Shown here: positions 18,205-26,228 of the stretch, one piece after another
Numbering within the stretch: position 1 is the stretch's first letter
How the letters are laid out: each line of letters opens with the position of its first letter
Source of the DNA: an uncultured Lachnospiraceae bacterium
Lineage (GTDB): Bacteria; Bacillota; Clostridia; Lachnospirales; Lachnospiraceae
Assembly: GCA_902476265.1 (NCBI GenBank)
Contig: CABSCP010000001.1
Location: forward strand, 248,001-312,000
Reading direction: 5' to 3'
Length of the DNA: 64,000 bases
Translations under genes and position numbers: made by a program
The notes under the pieces: generated by a model
Seen by the model: only the letters and a program-made list of their open reading frames with translations
The model's database searches: none
Told to the model about the DNA's origin: nothing

Positions 18205-20259
18205 ATGAAGAAAAAGAAGAGAATAAAACTGAAGGGCAGACTGAGAATCTATATGCAGACGTCCCTGTATCTGGGGATCCTGCTTCTGATGGTGGATGTG
18301 GGGATTTACTTCCTGGATGTCAGAGCGGGCTTTTTGCTGACCTGCTTTTTGATGTTCTATTTCGGAATGATTATACTGCTGATGTTTTATAACCGGCCGG
18401 TGATCATCAATGAACTGGTCAGTTTTGCCACGCAGTATGGGCAGATTCAAAAGACGCTGCTTCGGGACATGGTGATTCCCTACGCCCTGCTGGATGAGGA
18501 CGGAAGAGTGATCTGGTGCAATACCGCATTTAAAAACGCCATCCACAGTGAGAAAGGGTTTAAGAAATCCATCACTTATGTGTTCCCTTCTATCACGAAG
18601 GAACGTCTGCCTCAGGGAGACCAGGAGGCGGAGATCGACATTTCCTTTGAAGGCAGCGAGTATATGGCGCATATCACCCGGGTTTCCCTAAAAGGGATCG
18701 CGGAGGACAGCGATATTATGGACGACGGTGAATATGACGGCTGTCTGTATGCGATTTACCTGTATGATGAAACGGCATTGAAGATCGCCCTGAAAGAGAA
18801 CGATGCCCAGTCGCTGGCGGTGGGCCTGATTTATCTGGATAATTATGAAGAAGCGCTGACCAGTGTGGAAGAAGTGCGGCGCTCTCTGCTCACAGCACTG
18901 ATCGACAGGAAGGTGAATAAGTATATTTCCGCCTTTGACGGGATCTGCCAGAAAATCGAAAAGGACAAATATCTCATCATTCTGAAGAAAAAATCCGTAA
19001 CCCAAATGCAGGAGCAGCGCTTTGAACTGCTGGAGGATGTGAAAACCGTCAACATCGGCAATGAGATGGCGGTGACCATCAGCATCGGCATCGGTCTGGA
19101 CGGGCTTGTATACGCGCAGAATTACGAATTCGCCCGGACGGCCATTGACCTGGCCCTGGGACGGGGCGGCGACCAGGCGGTGGTGAAGATGCCCGACCGG
19201 ATTAATTATTACGGCGGCAAGAGTCAGCAGGTGGAGAAGAATACCCGGGTGAAAGCCAGGGTGAAAGCCCACGCTCTCCGGGAAATTATAACCAGCAAAG
19301 ATCATGTGCTCATCATGGGGCACACCATTGCGGATGTGGACAGTTTCGGTGCGGCAGTGGGGATTTATCGGATTGCCAGAACGCTGGAGAGGCGGGCGCA
19401 GATTGTTTTAAACGATGTGACCACATCTCTGCAGCCTTTGGTGGAATTGTTTAAGAATAATCCGGAATATGAAGCGGATATGTTTTTAAACAGCGCTCAG
19501 GCGGTGGAGAGTGCCGGACCCAACACGGTGCTGGTGGTGGTGGATGTCAATAAGCCTTCCCTGACCGAGTGTCCGGAGCTTTTAAAAATCTGCAAGTCCA
19601 TTGTGGTACTGGACCATCACCGGGCGGGAACGGAGACGATAGAGAATGCAACGCTGTCCTATGTGGAGACTTATGCTTCCTCAGCCTGCGAAATGGTATC
19701 CGAAATTTTGCAGTATATCAGCGACAGCCTGCGGATCAAGAATGAAGAGGCGGACAGCATGTACGCCGGCATGGTGATTGACACCAACAACTTTATGTCA
19801 AAGACAGGTGTGCGCACCTTTGAGGCGGCGGCTTTCCTGCGCAGGAACGGGGCGGATGTAACCCGGGTGCGCAAGCTTTTCCGGGAAAATGCCGCAGAGT
19901 ATAAAGCGAAGGCGGACGCGGTCAGCCAGGCGGAGATCTACCGTGGCGCCTATGCCATTTCCAGATGTAACAGCGAAGGCATTGCAAGTCCCACGGTCGC
20001 GGGGGCTCAGGCGGCCAATGAGCTTTTGGATATCCGGGGCGTGAAGGCCAGCTTCGTGCTTACGGAATACCAGGGAAAGATTTTCTTTTCCGCTCGTTCC
20101 ATCGATGAGGTGAACGTACAGGTCATCATGGAGCGCATGGGCGGGGGCGGCCATCTGAATATCGCGGGCTGCCAGATGGAGAACATTCCGCTGGAGGAAG
20201 GAATTGCCGTTTTGAAAAGAACGTTGGATAAAATGATAGAGGAAGGTGAGATATCATGA
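18205..20259 (+). CDS. gdpP: Cyclic di-AMP phosphodiesterase GdpP
   Basis: Domain order matches GdpP. Two membrane helices fill about the first 65 residues, followed by a PAS-like domain, a degenerate GGDEF domain without a GGDEF motif (GLIYLDNYEEAL onward), then a DHH domain (GHTIADVDSFGAA, VVLDHHRAG) and DHHA1 (GGGGHLNIAGC). Family function is to hydrolyse c-di-AMP to pApA. The frame is open back to 17986, but the start at ATG 18205 (684 residues) or ATG 18193 fits the family better, as the added residues are not GdpP-like. The ribosome site is weak for both. The gene overlaps rplI by four bases, the conserved gdpP-rplI-dnaB order. Confidence 0.93.
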   Translation: MKKKKRIKLKGRLRIYMQTSLYLGILLLMVDVGIYFLDVRAGFLLTCFLMFYFGMIILLMFYNRPVIINELVSFATQYGQIQKTLLRDMVIPYALLDEDGRVIWCNTAFKNAIHSEKGFKKSITYVFPSITKERLPQGDQEAEIDISFEGSEYMAHITRVSLKGIAEDSDIMDDGEYDGCLYAIYLYDETALKIALKENDAQSLAVGLIYLDNYEEALTSVEEVRRSLLTALIDRKVNKYISAFDGICQKIEKDKYLIILKKKSVTQMQEQRFELLEDVKTVNIGNEMAVTISIGIGLDGLVYAQNYEFARTAIDLALGRGGDQAVVKMPDRINYYGGKSQQVEKNTRVKARVKAHALREIITSKDHVLIMGHTIADVDSFGAAVGIYRIARTLERRAQIVLNDVTTSLQPLVELFKNNPEYEADMFLNSAQAVESAGPNTVLVVVDVNKPSLTECPELLKICKSIVVLDHHRAGTETIENATLSYVETYASSACEMVSEILQYISDSLRIKNEEADSMYAGMVIDTNNFMSKTGVRTFEAAAFLRRNGADVTRVRKLFRENAAEYKAKADAVSQAEIYRGAYAISRCNSEGIASPTVAGAQAANELLDIRGVKASFVLTEYQGKIFFSARSIDEVNVQVIMERMGGGGHLNIAGCQMENIPLEEGIAVLKRTLDKMIEEGEIS

Positions 20260-20702
20260 AAGTGATTTTATTGGAAGATGTAAAGGCTCTTGGGAAAAAA
20301 GGACAGGTTGTGGAGGTGAGCGACGGCTACGGCAAGAACTTCATCCTGAAGAAAAAGCTGGGAGTGGAAGCCACCGGCGCCAATATGAATGATCTCAAGC
20401 TGCAGAAGGCGCGGGAAGAAAAGCTTGCGAAAGAGCAGCTGGATGCGGCCAGAGAGCTTGCGAAAGTGCTGGAAGAAAAGTCTGTTATCGTTAAGATCAA
20501 GGCCGGGGAAGGCGGAAGAGCATTTGGCTCCGTATCCACAAAAGAAATTGCGGCGGCTTATAAAGAGCAGTGCAATATGGAAATCGACAAAAAGAAAATC
20601 CAGCTGCCCGAGGCAATCAAGACCTTTGGCGTTCATGAAGTGCCGGTGAAGCTGCATCCGCAGGTGACGGGCACGCTGAAAGTGAAAGTACAGGAAGCAT
20701 AA
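20256..20702 (+). CDS. rplI: 50S ribosomal protein L9
   Basis: A 148-residue protein starting MKVILLEDVKALGKKGQ, with the N-terminal rRNA-binding domain (VSDGYGKNFILKKKLG), long connecting helix and C-terminal domain (GEGGRAFGSVSTKEIA). The start overlaps the gdpP stop (ATGA), with AGGAAGGTGAGA upstream as ribosome site. Next comes dnaB. Confidence 0.98.
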   Translation: MKVILLEDVKALGKKGQVVEVSDGYGKNFILKKKLGVEATGANMNDLKLQKAREEKLAKEQLDAARELAKVLEEKSVIVKIKAGEGGRAFGSVSTKEIAAAYKEQCNMEIDKKKIQLPEAIKTFGVHEVPVKLHPQVTGTLKVKVQEA

Positions 20703-20725
20703 ATAACCAGTAAAGGACGTAAGAG

Positions 20726-22069
20726 ATGGCAGCAGCAGATGAGGCTATTTTAAAAAGAGTACTCCCGCACAGCATTGAGGCGGAACAGTCCGTTATCGGT
20801 TCCATGATAATGGACCGGGAGGCGATTGTGGTGGCCTCCGAGATCATCACGGGAGAAGATTTTTATAACCGGCAGTATGGCGTGCTGTTTGAAACCATGG
20901 TGGAACTGAACGATTCCGGGCGGCCTGTGGATCTTGTCACCCTGCAGGACAAGCTGAAAGAAAAGGATGTTCCTCCTGAAATTTCAAGCCTGGAGTTTAT
21001 CCGGGACCTGATTACGGCAGTGCCCACTTCCGCGAATATCAAATATTATGCGGGCATTGTGGCGGAGAAGGCCACATTGCGCAGGCTGATCAGGTTGAAT
21101 GAAGAAATTGCCAACACCTGTTATGCAGGGAAGGAAAGCCTGGAAGCCATACTGGAAACCACGGAAAAAAAGGTTTTCGACCTGGTACAGCGCAGGAATA
21201 CGGGAGATTTTGTCCCCATCCGTCAGGTGGTTATGAATGCCATGGACAGGATCGAGAAGGCTTCCAAAAATAAAGGAAACGTGACGGGAATCCCCACGGG
21301 ATTCATCGATCTGGATTATAAAACGGCGGGGCTGCAGCCCTCCGATCTGATTCTGATTGCGGCCAGGCCTTCCATGGGAAAAACGGCCTTCGTTTTGAAC
21401 ATTGCCCAGCAGGTGGCGTTTAAACAGAACATGACCGTAGCCATGTTCAGTCTGGAAATGAGTAAGGAACAGTTTGTTAATCGTCTCTTTTCCCTGGAAT
21501 CAAAGGTGGATTCCCAGCATCTTCGTACCGGTAATCTGACCGATGCGGAATGGGAAAGCCTGATTGAGAGCGCGGGAGTCATCGGAAAATCGAATCTGAT
21601 CATAGACGATACCCCCGGCATCACCATTGCGGAACTGCGTTCCAAATGCCGGAAATATAAACTGGAATATGACCTCAAGCTGATCATCATCGACTATCTG
21701 CAGCTGATGAGCGGCAGCGGCAACAGAAGCAGCGATTCCAGGCAGCAGGAAATTTCGGATATATCCAGATCCTTAAAGGCGCTTGCCAGAGAACTGCAGG
21801 TGCCGGTAATCGCGTTGTCCCAGCTCTCCCGTGCGGTGGAGCAAAGACCCGAGCACAGGCCCATGCTTTCCGACCTGCGTGAATCCGGGGCGATCGAGCA
21901 GGATGCCGACGTGGTCATGTTTTTATACCGTGATGACTATTACAATCCGGATACCGAGAAAAAAGGAATTGCGGAAGTCATTATCGCCAAACAGAGAAAC
22001 GGCCCGATCGGCACGATAGAGCTGGTCTGGCTGCCGGATTATACCAAATTTGCAAACCTTCAAAGGTAA
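20726..22069 (+). CDS. dnaB: Replicative DNA helicase DnaB
   Basis: A 447-residue hexameric helicase of the replication fork. The N-terminal DnaB domain (PHSIEAEQSVIGSMIMD) is followed by the RecA-like motor. Walker A is ARPSMGKTAFVL, Walker B is LIIIDYLQLMSG, the arginine-finger region is LSRAVEQRPEHRPMLSDLRES, and GAIEQDADVVMFLYR follows. Length is normal and no intein is present. It ends the gdpP-rplI-dnaB unit and is followed by a terminator. Confidence 0.98.
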   Translation: MAAADEAILKRVLPHSIEAEQSVIGSMIMDREAIVVASEIITGEDFYNRQYGVLFETMVELNDSGRPVDLVTLQDKLKEKDVPPEISSLEFIRDLITAVPTSANIKYYAGIVAEKATLRRLIRLNEEIANTCYAGKESLEAILETTEKKVFDLVQRRNTGDFVPIRQVVMNAMDRIEKASKNKGNVTGIPTGFIDLDYKTAGLQPSDLILIAARPSMGKTAFVLNIAQQVAFKQNMTVAMFSLEMSKEQFVNRLFSLESKVDSQHLRTGNLTDAEWESLIESAGVIGKSNLIIDDTPGITIAELRSKCRKYKLEYDLKLIIIDYLQLMSGSGNRSSDSRQQEISDISRSLKALARELQVPVIALSQLSRAVEQRPEHRPMLSDLRESGAIEQDADVVMFLYRDDYYNPDTEKKGIAEVIIAKQRNGPIGTIELVWLPDYTKFANLQR

Positions 22070-22119
22070 CCGCGGCGCTTTTTGGCGCGGCGAGTACATA
22101 TATCACATTTCTATTTTAC

Positions 22120-22160
22120 AAAAGAGGACAGGCCCCCAATAGGGCTGCGTCCTCTTTTTT
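22120..22160 (+). terminator. Terminator after dnaB
   Basis: The stem AAAAGAGGAC/GTCCTCTTTT encloses a second stem GGCCC/GGGCT and is followed by T residues (22155-22160). Confidence 0.8.
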
Positions 22161-22297
22161 ATTACATCGGAAAGTCCTTTGGACTCTCCGGTGTAATAAA
22201 AAAAGCCCTCCGGGCAGGATCGCACTGCGGCGGAGAGGAAAATGTCGCTAAAGCGGCCCGCCGCAAGCGGAGAATTTCGCAAAGCGAAATTCTTTTT
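22161..22297. repeat. Hairpin array between dnaB and the MerR-type gene
   Basis: The stretch holds several hairpins in series. One is ATTACATCGG...CCGGTGTAAT (22161-22197), which encloses AAGTCC/GGACT. A GCCCTCCGGGC stem follows, then GCGGCGG...CCGCCGC enclosing GTCGC/GCGGC. Last is GAATTTCGC-AAA-GCGAAATTC (22272-22292) with T5 after it, a terminator on the plus strand. No coding content is convincing. Confidence 0.65.
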
Positions 22298-22359
22298 CAA
22301 TTCATGATAGCAGAAAGCCATCAAAGAGGCGCTGCAACAGTAGGAAAGGAGAAAAGAAA

Positions 22360-23031
22360 ATGACAGCACAGGAAACGTACACAATTGGGGATGCGGCTAA
22401 AAAGGTGAAGGTGGAGACACATGTCCTGCGTTATTGGGAGGAGGAACTGGGGCTTGACATCGGCAGAAATGATCTGGGACACCGTTTTTATACGGACACG
22501 GATGTGGAGCTTCTGGACAATGTGAAAAGATGGAAAGACCAGGGACTTCAGCTGAAAGCCATCCGCCTGATGCTCTCGGAAAACGGGAAACTTTCTGTGC
22601 CACAGGAGGTGGTGCGGGAGGCGCAGGCAATGGTGGAGAAAGCGGCGGAAGAAGTGAACACCAAAAAGAAAAAGGGAAAGGCCGTACAGGAGGTGGAAAT
22701 CATGGAGAAAACGGAAGAAAAGGGGGCAGAACTGGCCGCCTGTGAGGACGCTTCTTCCGTGGAAAATATCCTGCTGGATGAGCGGAGCAGCAAAGCGGCC
22801 AAACTGCAGTTTTTATTGGAAAATCTGGTATCCCGGGCTGTACAGGAAAACAACGAAGCCGTTTTAAAAGAGCTGGATTACCAGTTCCGCCAGTTTGAGG
22901 AAAATGCCCAGGCCAGGGAACAGAAACATTGGGAGCGGGAAGAAGAACACTATAAGAAACTGGACGAGCTAATCTGTCAGCGGGGAAGAAGAAAGGATAA
23001 AAGAAAAAAGCATCCAAAATCAAAATTCTGA
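22360..23031 (+). CDS. MerR-type DNA-binding regulator with coiled-coil tail
   Basis: The 223-residue protein starts with a MerR-like winged helix (YTIGDAAKKVKVETHVLRYWEEE, RFYTDTDVELLDNVKRWKDQGL, IRLML). The C-terminal two thirds are charged and likely coiled coil (LQFLLENLVSRAVQENNEAVLKE; EREEEHYKKLDEL), ending in a very basic tail, with no sensory domain visible. It could act as a regulator or as a nucleoid/chromosome-structure protein such as those that combine a MerR head with a coiled coil. GGAAAGGAGAAAAG precedes the start. Confidence 0.8.
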   Translation: MTAQETYTIGDAAKKVKVETHVLRYWEEELGLDIGRNDLGHRFYTDTDVELLDNVKRWKDQGLQLKAIRLMLSENGKLSVPQEVVREAQAMVEKAAEEVNTKKKKGKAVQEVEIMEKTEEKGAELAACEDASSVENILLDERSSKAAKLQFLLENLVSRAVQENNEAVLKELDYQFRQFEENAQAREQKHWEREEEHYKKLDELICQRGRRKDKRKKHPKSKF

Positions 23032-23055
23032 ATGCCTGCCGTATTATATAACATA

Positions 23056-23093
23056 AAAACAGAGGCCGCGCCATAAAAGCCAGCCTCTGTTTT
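23056..23093. terminator. Bidirectional terminator between merR-type and ferredoxin genes
   Basis: Perfect 11-bp stem AAAACAGAGGC/GCCTCTGTTTT (23056-23066 with 23083-23093) with A and T tracts serving both strands. A second palindrome CTGCAGTCC-AAAC-GGACTGCAG follows at 23095-23116. Confidence 0.8.
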
Positions 23094-23145
23094 GCTGCAG
23101 TCCAAACGGACTGCAGAACTTTCCAAAATGGAAATGACCGCCGAA

Positions 23146-23316
23146 TTAGCCTTCGGTAATAGCGCCAACGGGGCACTGGCCTGCGCAGGAACCGCAGTCG
23201 ATGCATTTTTCAGCATCGATTTCATACTTGCTGTCGCCCATGCTGATAGCGCCAACAGGACACTGACCTTCACAGGAACCGCAAGCTACACAAGAATCGC
23301 CAATTACATATGCCAT
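23146..23316 (-). CDS. 2[4Fe-4S] ferredoxin
   Basis: A 56-residue protein starting MAYVIGDSCVACGSCEGQCP, with two cluster motifs, CVACGSCEGQCP and CIDCGSCAGQCP, each C-x2-C-x2-C-x3-C followed by Pro. This is the classic clostridial ferredoxin, a low-potential electron carrier. GGAGG is placed eight bases before the ATG at 23316. A promoter (23353-23381) is predicted in the gap to the pflA gene on the same strand. Radical SAM activation of pyruvate formate-lyase needs a one-electron donor, so this ferredoxin is a natural candidate partner of PflA (inference). Confidence 0.95.
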   Translation of the reverse strand: MAYVIGDSCVACGSCEGQCPVGAISMGDSKYEIDAEKCIDCGSCAGQCPVGAITEG

Positions 23317-23352
23317 GATAATATCCTCCTTTGTTATGTTAGGTTATCCCTT

Positions 23353-23381
23353 ATTTTAATATAAAAAATGAGAATGCACAA
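23353..23381 (-). promoter_or_regulatory. Promoter of the ferredoxin gene
   Basis: On the minus strand TTGTGC and TAAAAT are separated by 17 bases, and the ferredoxin start lies 37 bases beyond the -10 box. Confidence 0.5.
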
Positions 23382-23444
23382 GTCCCAAATGAGATACAAA
23401 TGCTTCCAGTTATAAAAAATGAAGAAAACGGCTTCTGCCCGGAA

Positions 23445-24218
23445 TCAGACACCTCTGCCCAACATGTTCAGTTCCATACGCCGGTCGCGGACGCCTTCCA
23501 ACACCACTTTTTTTAGTTCCACCGCCTTTTTGGTATCCATGGCGGGGATGTCTTTCAAAGGGTATTCCAGTCCCAGATTGTCATATTTTGCCTTGCCCAT
23601 GGTGTGATAGGGCAGGATGTCCAGCGCTTTTACGTTGGTGAACTGACCGATATAATATCCCAGCTGATACAGATATTCGGGATCATCCGTGATGGTGGGA
23701 ACCACCACATGACGCACCCAGGTGCTGATATGTTTCTGATTCAGATAAGCCAGGAAAGCCAGAATGCCTTCATTGGGCTGCTGGGTCAGTTCCCGGTGCT
23801 TTTTCGAATCAATATGCTTGATGTCCAGCATCACCAGGTCAGTGAGGGTCATCAGATGGTCCAGCTTGGCCAGCCATTCGGGATTCCTGTCGGGCCGGTA
23901 AGCGATGCCCGAACTGTCAATGCAGGTATGCACGTTGTTTTTTTTGGCAATGGTGAAAAGATCGATGAGAAAATCGAGCTGCATCAGAGGCTCCCCGCCC
24001 GTGACGGTGATACCACCGCCTTTATAAAAGCTTTCGTTTCTTTTGTATTGTGCAAAAATCTCTTCCGGTTCCATCATTCTGCCGCCGTCCATGGGCCAGG
24101 TGTCCGGATTGTGGCAGTAGGCGCACCTCATGGGACAGCCCTGGACAAAGACGACAAAACGCACTCCGGGCCCGTCTACGGTGCCGAAACTCTCAAGAGA
24201 GTGTATTCTTCCTTTCAT
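23445..24218 (-). CDS. pflA: Pyruvate formate-lyase activating enzyme
   Basis: The 257-residue radical SAM enzyme has FGTVDGPGVRFVVFVQGC, the cluster cysteines Cys28, Cys32, Cys35 in CPMRCAYC, and ITVTGGEPLMQ for SAM binding. It makes the glycyl radical on pyruvate formate-lyase using SAM and a reduced [4Fe-4S] cluster. The start at 24218 is supported by AAGGGGAA upstream and by the family start MKGRIHSLESFGT; the frame stays open further upstream without matching content. It lies 2 kb from the split pflB and on the opposite strand, next to a ferredoxin. Confidence 0.96.
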   Translation of the reverse strand: MKGRIHSLESFGTVDGPGVRFVVFVQGCPMRCAYCHNPDTWPMDGGRMMEPEEIFAQYKRNESFYKGGGITVTGGEPLMQLDFLIDLFTIAKKNNVHTCIDSSGIAYRPDRNPEWLAKLDHLMTLTDLVMLDIKHIDSKKHRELTQQPNEGILAFLAYLNQKHISTWVRHVVVPTITDDPEYLYQLGYYIGQFTNVKALDILPYHTMGKAKYDNLGLEYPLKDIPAMDTKKAVELKKVVLEGVRDRRMELNMLGRGV

Positions 24219-24259
24219 AATCGCTATTCCCCTTCTCTTTGGATATTTAAGACAGGTAT

Positions 24260-24288
24260 AGTATACTATTTTTACCGGGAAAATGCAA
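24260..24288 (-). promoter_or_regulatory. Promoter of pflA
   Basis: On the minus strand TTGCAT and TATACT are 17 bases apart; the pflA start codon lies 41 bases past the -10 box. Confidence 0.6.
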
Positions 24289-24304
24289 TGTACGAAAGTG
24301 CGGG

Positions 24305-24545
24305 GACAGAGAAACGGGCCGGAGCGGCAACACTTTTTCGGCCTGAAGGTTTCCTGGCGCTGTGGCTGCCGGCTCAGGGGTACAGAGGGGCATTTTTGTT
24401 CCATTATATCCGGCAGGAACTATTGACCGCCTGCGGCCGCTTTAAAACTGCCGCCGTACAGGAGAAACTCGCATGGCTCAGACAGCTCCTGTACGGCGGC
24501 AAAAAGCTGCCTGCCTGCGGTCATATTTCCGGGCCGTTTCTCTGT
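24305..24545. repeat. 240-bp inverted-repeat element upstream of pflA
   Basis: Outer arms 24306-24324 and 24527-24545 pair at 18 of 19 positions (GACAGAGAAACGG...). Inner arms pair perfectly over 14 bases (CCGCCGTACAGGAG at about 24450, with CTCCTGTACGGCGG at about 24484-24498). Between them TGACCGC/GCGGTCA also pairs. The whole can fold as one long, interrupted hairpin. The frame through it on the plus strand has no ribosome site or known domain, so I treat it as noncoding: a MITE-like element or a structured RNA. Confidence 0.65.
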
Positions 24546-24640
24546 CTTGCATTGTGGAAGGGGTAGTGTTGTGATAAGATAAGAGATGGCTTTCGGTCTG
24601 TTTCGACAGAAATGTCGGTTTTGGGGAAAGGGGATCATAG

Positions 24641-25459
24641 ATGAATTTTCATGAATTTGGGGATAAGGCGTTTCCTCATATCATTCTGATACACGGCGGC
24701 GGGAATGCATGGTGGAACTATTTGAGACAGGCGCGCGCGCTGTCGGAGCGCTATCATGTCATACTGCCCACTTTGGACGGCCATGGCGAGGAATACGCGG
24801 TTCCCTACGTTTCCACAGAAAAAACGGCCGATGAACTGTTGGAATATATCGATACAAACTGCGGCGGCCGTGTATTCGCCCTGTGCGGAGTGTCTCTTGG
24901 AGGACAGATCGTAGCGGAACTTCTGTCCCGGAGAGCGGACATCGCGCAGAAAGCGATCATCGACGGAAGCCTGTGTTATCCAAAGCCGGTTATGGCCTGG
25001 CTGTGCATCGCATCCGTGGGTCTGTTCGGGCGGTTCATGTTCAGCGCGAAAGCCTGCCGGCTCCAGCTTGCGCTCATGCCCAAAATGCTCCCCGAAAAAA
25101 TGCTTTACCCGGAAGAACTCCAAACCTACTATCTTCTGGATATGCCCAGGACGCCCCGGAAAACCTTGTATACCATGTACCGCACCTATATGATGAACTA
25201 CAGGTTAAAAGAAAGCGTACGGGAAACGACGGCACAGGTGATGTACTGGTATGGGGAAAAAGAAATGAAATGTGTCAAAAAATCCGCCAGGCTGTTCCGG
25301 GAACAGGTTCCTTCCTGTGAAATTTATGAGGCAAAGGGATATAATCACGGTTATCTGGCCGTGTATCTGCCAAAAGAGTGGATGCGGATAGCACTGCCGT
25401 TTTTGGAAGGGGTTGGGCAGGAAAGATCCTCCCGGCAGGATGCTGAGATGGAACAGTAA
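24641..25459 (+). CDS. Alpha/beta hydrolase
   Basis: A 272-residue protein with the alpha/beta-hydrolase fold. The oxyanion-hole region is ILIHGGGNAWWNY, the nucleophile elbow is GVSLGG, and a late His is in KGYNHGYLAVYLP. Substrate is unknown; family members include esterases and lipases. AAAGGGGATCAT precedes the ATG. It is a single gene, flanked by inverted-repeat elements on both sides. Confidence 0.85.
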   Translation: MNFHEFGDKAFPHIILIHGGGNAWWNYLRQARALSERYHVILPTLDGHGEEYAVPYVSTEKTADELLEYIDTNCGGRVFALCGVSLGGQIVAELLSRRADIAQKAIIDGSLCYPKPVMAWLCIASVGLFGRFMFSAKACRLQLALMPKMLPEKMLYPEELQTYYLLDMPRTPRKTLYTMYRTYMMNYRLKESVRETTAQVMYWYGEKEMKCVKKSARLFREQVPSCEIYEAKGYNHGYLAVYLPKEWMRIALPFLEGVGQERSSRQDAEMEQ

Positions 25460-25468
25460 CAGCGTGAT

Positions 25469-25623
25469 TGAAAATTCGTAACAGTTCAGCCTTCGGTTCC
25501 GCGAAGTCAAAATCGCGTGTGTATGCGATTTTGTGAGGGCCGCACGCACCAAAACGCGATTTTTGGCGTTTTGTGTGCATCTGCGTAACGGTTTAGCCGA
25601 AGGCTGAGCTGTTACGAAAATTC
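25469..25623. repeat. Multibranched inverted-repeat element
   Basis: The ends pair over about 27 bases (CGTAACAGTTCAGCCTTCGG near 25478 with CCGAAGGCTGAGCTGTTACG near 25599). Inside are two more hairpins, AAAATCGC/GCGATTTT and AAAACGC/GCGTTTT, giving a closed multi-arm fold. It lies directly downstream of the hydrolase gene and could end its transcript, but no T-run follows. The 25460-25818 stretch has no gene apart from this and the following promoter and leader. Confidence 0.7.
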
Positions 25624-25643
25624 AGGAATATTTCCGGTATAGG

Positions 25644-25672
25644 TTGTCAGATTAACGGGAATGTATTATACT
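25644..25672 (+). promoter_or_regulatory. Promoter of the DUF1858 gene with 140-base leader
   Basis: TTGTCA (25644-25649) and TATACT (25667-25672) are 17 bases apart. The transcript would start near 25680 and carry a leader of about 140 bases with several hairpins (for example CGGTTATT/AATAACCG near 25751) before AAGGAGG and the ATG at 25819. Confidence 0.65.
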
Positions 25673-25818
25673 GATAACTGCACAGCAGCAAGTGTTTTGC
25701 TTGGCTCATGTGGGAATTTGACCGCCCGCACAGCAGGAAAATGACGGCGGTTATTCAAATAACCGGCGGGAAAGACGGCTTTCCGACAGCCGGATCATCG
25801 TAAAAGGAGGTTTGCGCA

Positions 25819-26010
25819 ATGGCAAAGTTTACAAAGGAAATGACAATTGGTGAAGTGCTCCGTATCGATATGAATGCGGCGCCGGTTCTGATGGATATCG
25901 GCATGCACTGCCTTGGCTGCCCTTCCGCACAGGGAGAATCCCTGGAAGAAGCGGCTATGGTTCACGGCATCAGCGTGGACGAGCTGATGGAAAAACTCAA
26001 CGCGATCTGA
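25819..26010 (+). CDS. DUF1858 domain protein
   Basis: A 63-residue protein consisting of one DUF1858 domain: TIGEVLRIDMNAAPVLMDIGMHCLGCPSA, then SLEEAAMVHGI. The CxxC (CLGC) is the conserved redox-like pair of this family, which often occurs near hybrid-cluster or other anaerobic redox proteins. Exact function is unknown. It has its own promoter and a terminator, so it is monocistronic and sits just upstream of the pyruvate formate-lyase regulatory region. Confidence 0.88.
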   Translation: MAKFTKEMTIGEVLRIDMNAAPVLMDIGMHCLGCPSAQGESLEEAAMVHGISVDELMEKLNAI

Positions 26011-26054
26011 GAGAGCGCTTGAAAGCTACTGCCTTAAAAAGGCAGAAGAGACAG

Positions 26055-26086
26055 CGGCACCGGAGGAAATTCCGGTGCCGTTTTTC
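26055..26086 (+). terminator. Terminator after the DUF1858 gene
   Basis: Perfect 10-bp stem CGGCACCGGA/TCCGGTGCCG (26055-26064 with 26071-26080) followed by TTTTT. Confidence 0.88.
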
Positions 26087-26135
26087 GTGGTGTCCCCAAT
26101 TTTCTCCCTGGAGAAATTTTCGATAATAAGGGCAA

Positions 26136-26153
26136 TTGTCACAAATTTAACAA
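26136..26153 (+). promoter_or_regulatory. Rex-like operator 1 upstream of pflB
   Basis: TTGTCAC-AAAT-TTAACAA matches the Rex site form TTGTTAA-N4-TTAACAA at all but two positions, with a perfect right half. Rex is the NADH/NAD-sensing repressor of fermentation genes in Firmicutes. The site lies about 76 bases upstream of the predicted -35 box. Confidence 0.5.
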
Positions 26154-26159
26154 TGTTTT

Positions 26160-26177
26160 TTGTGGCAGTTTTCACAA
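26160..26177 (+). promoter_or_regulatory. Rex-like operator 2 upstream of pflB
   Basis: TTGTGGC-AGTT-TTCACAA has the form TTGTGAA-N4-TTCACAA, again with a perfect right half and two mismatches on the left. Its centre is 24 bases from the centre of the first site. Confidence 0.45.
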
Positions 26178-26228
26178 AAAACGGGAATAAATTCCTGGGA
26201 TGTATGGAAAAAAGAACACCATACCTCC

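Noticed and set aside
22082..22363. 93-residue open frame between dnaB and the MerR-type gene
   Set aside because: It runs through the terminator and hairpin array and overlaps the MerR-type start; no coding signs.
23604..24566. 320-residue plus-strand frame opposite pflA and through the inverted repeat
   Set aside because: Most is antisense to pflA, and the rest runs through self-complementary sequence without a ribosome site.
25640..25818. Cobalamin riboswitch upstream of the DUF1858 gene
   Set aside because: Short resemblances (GGGAA, CCGCCCGCACAG) are present, but there is no B12 box and the predicted promoter lies in the middle of the would-be aptamer.
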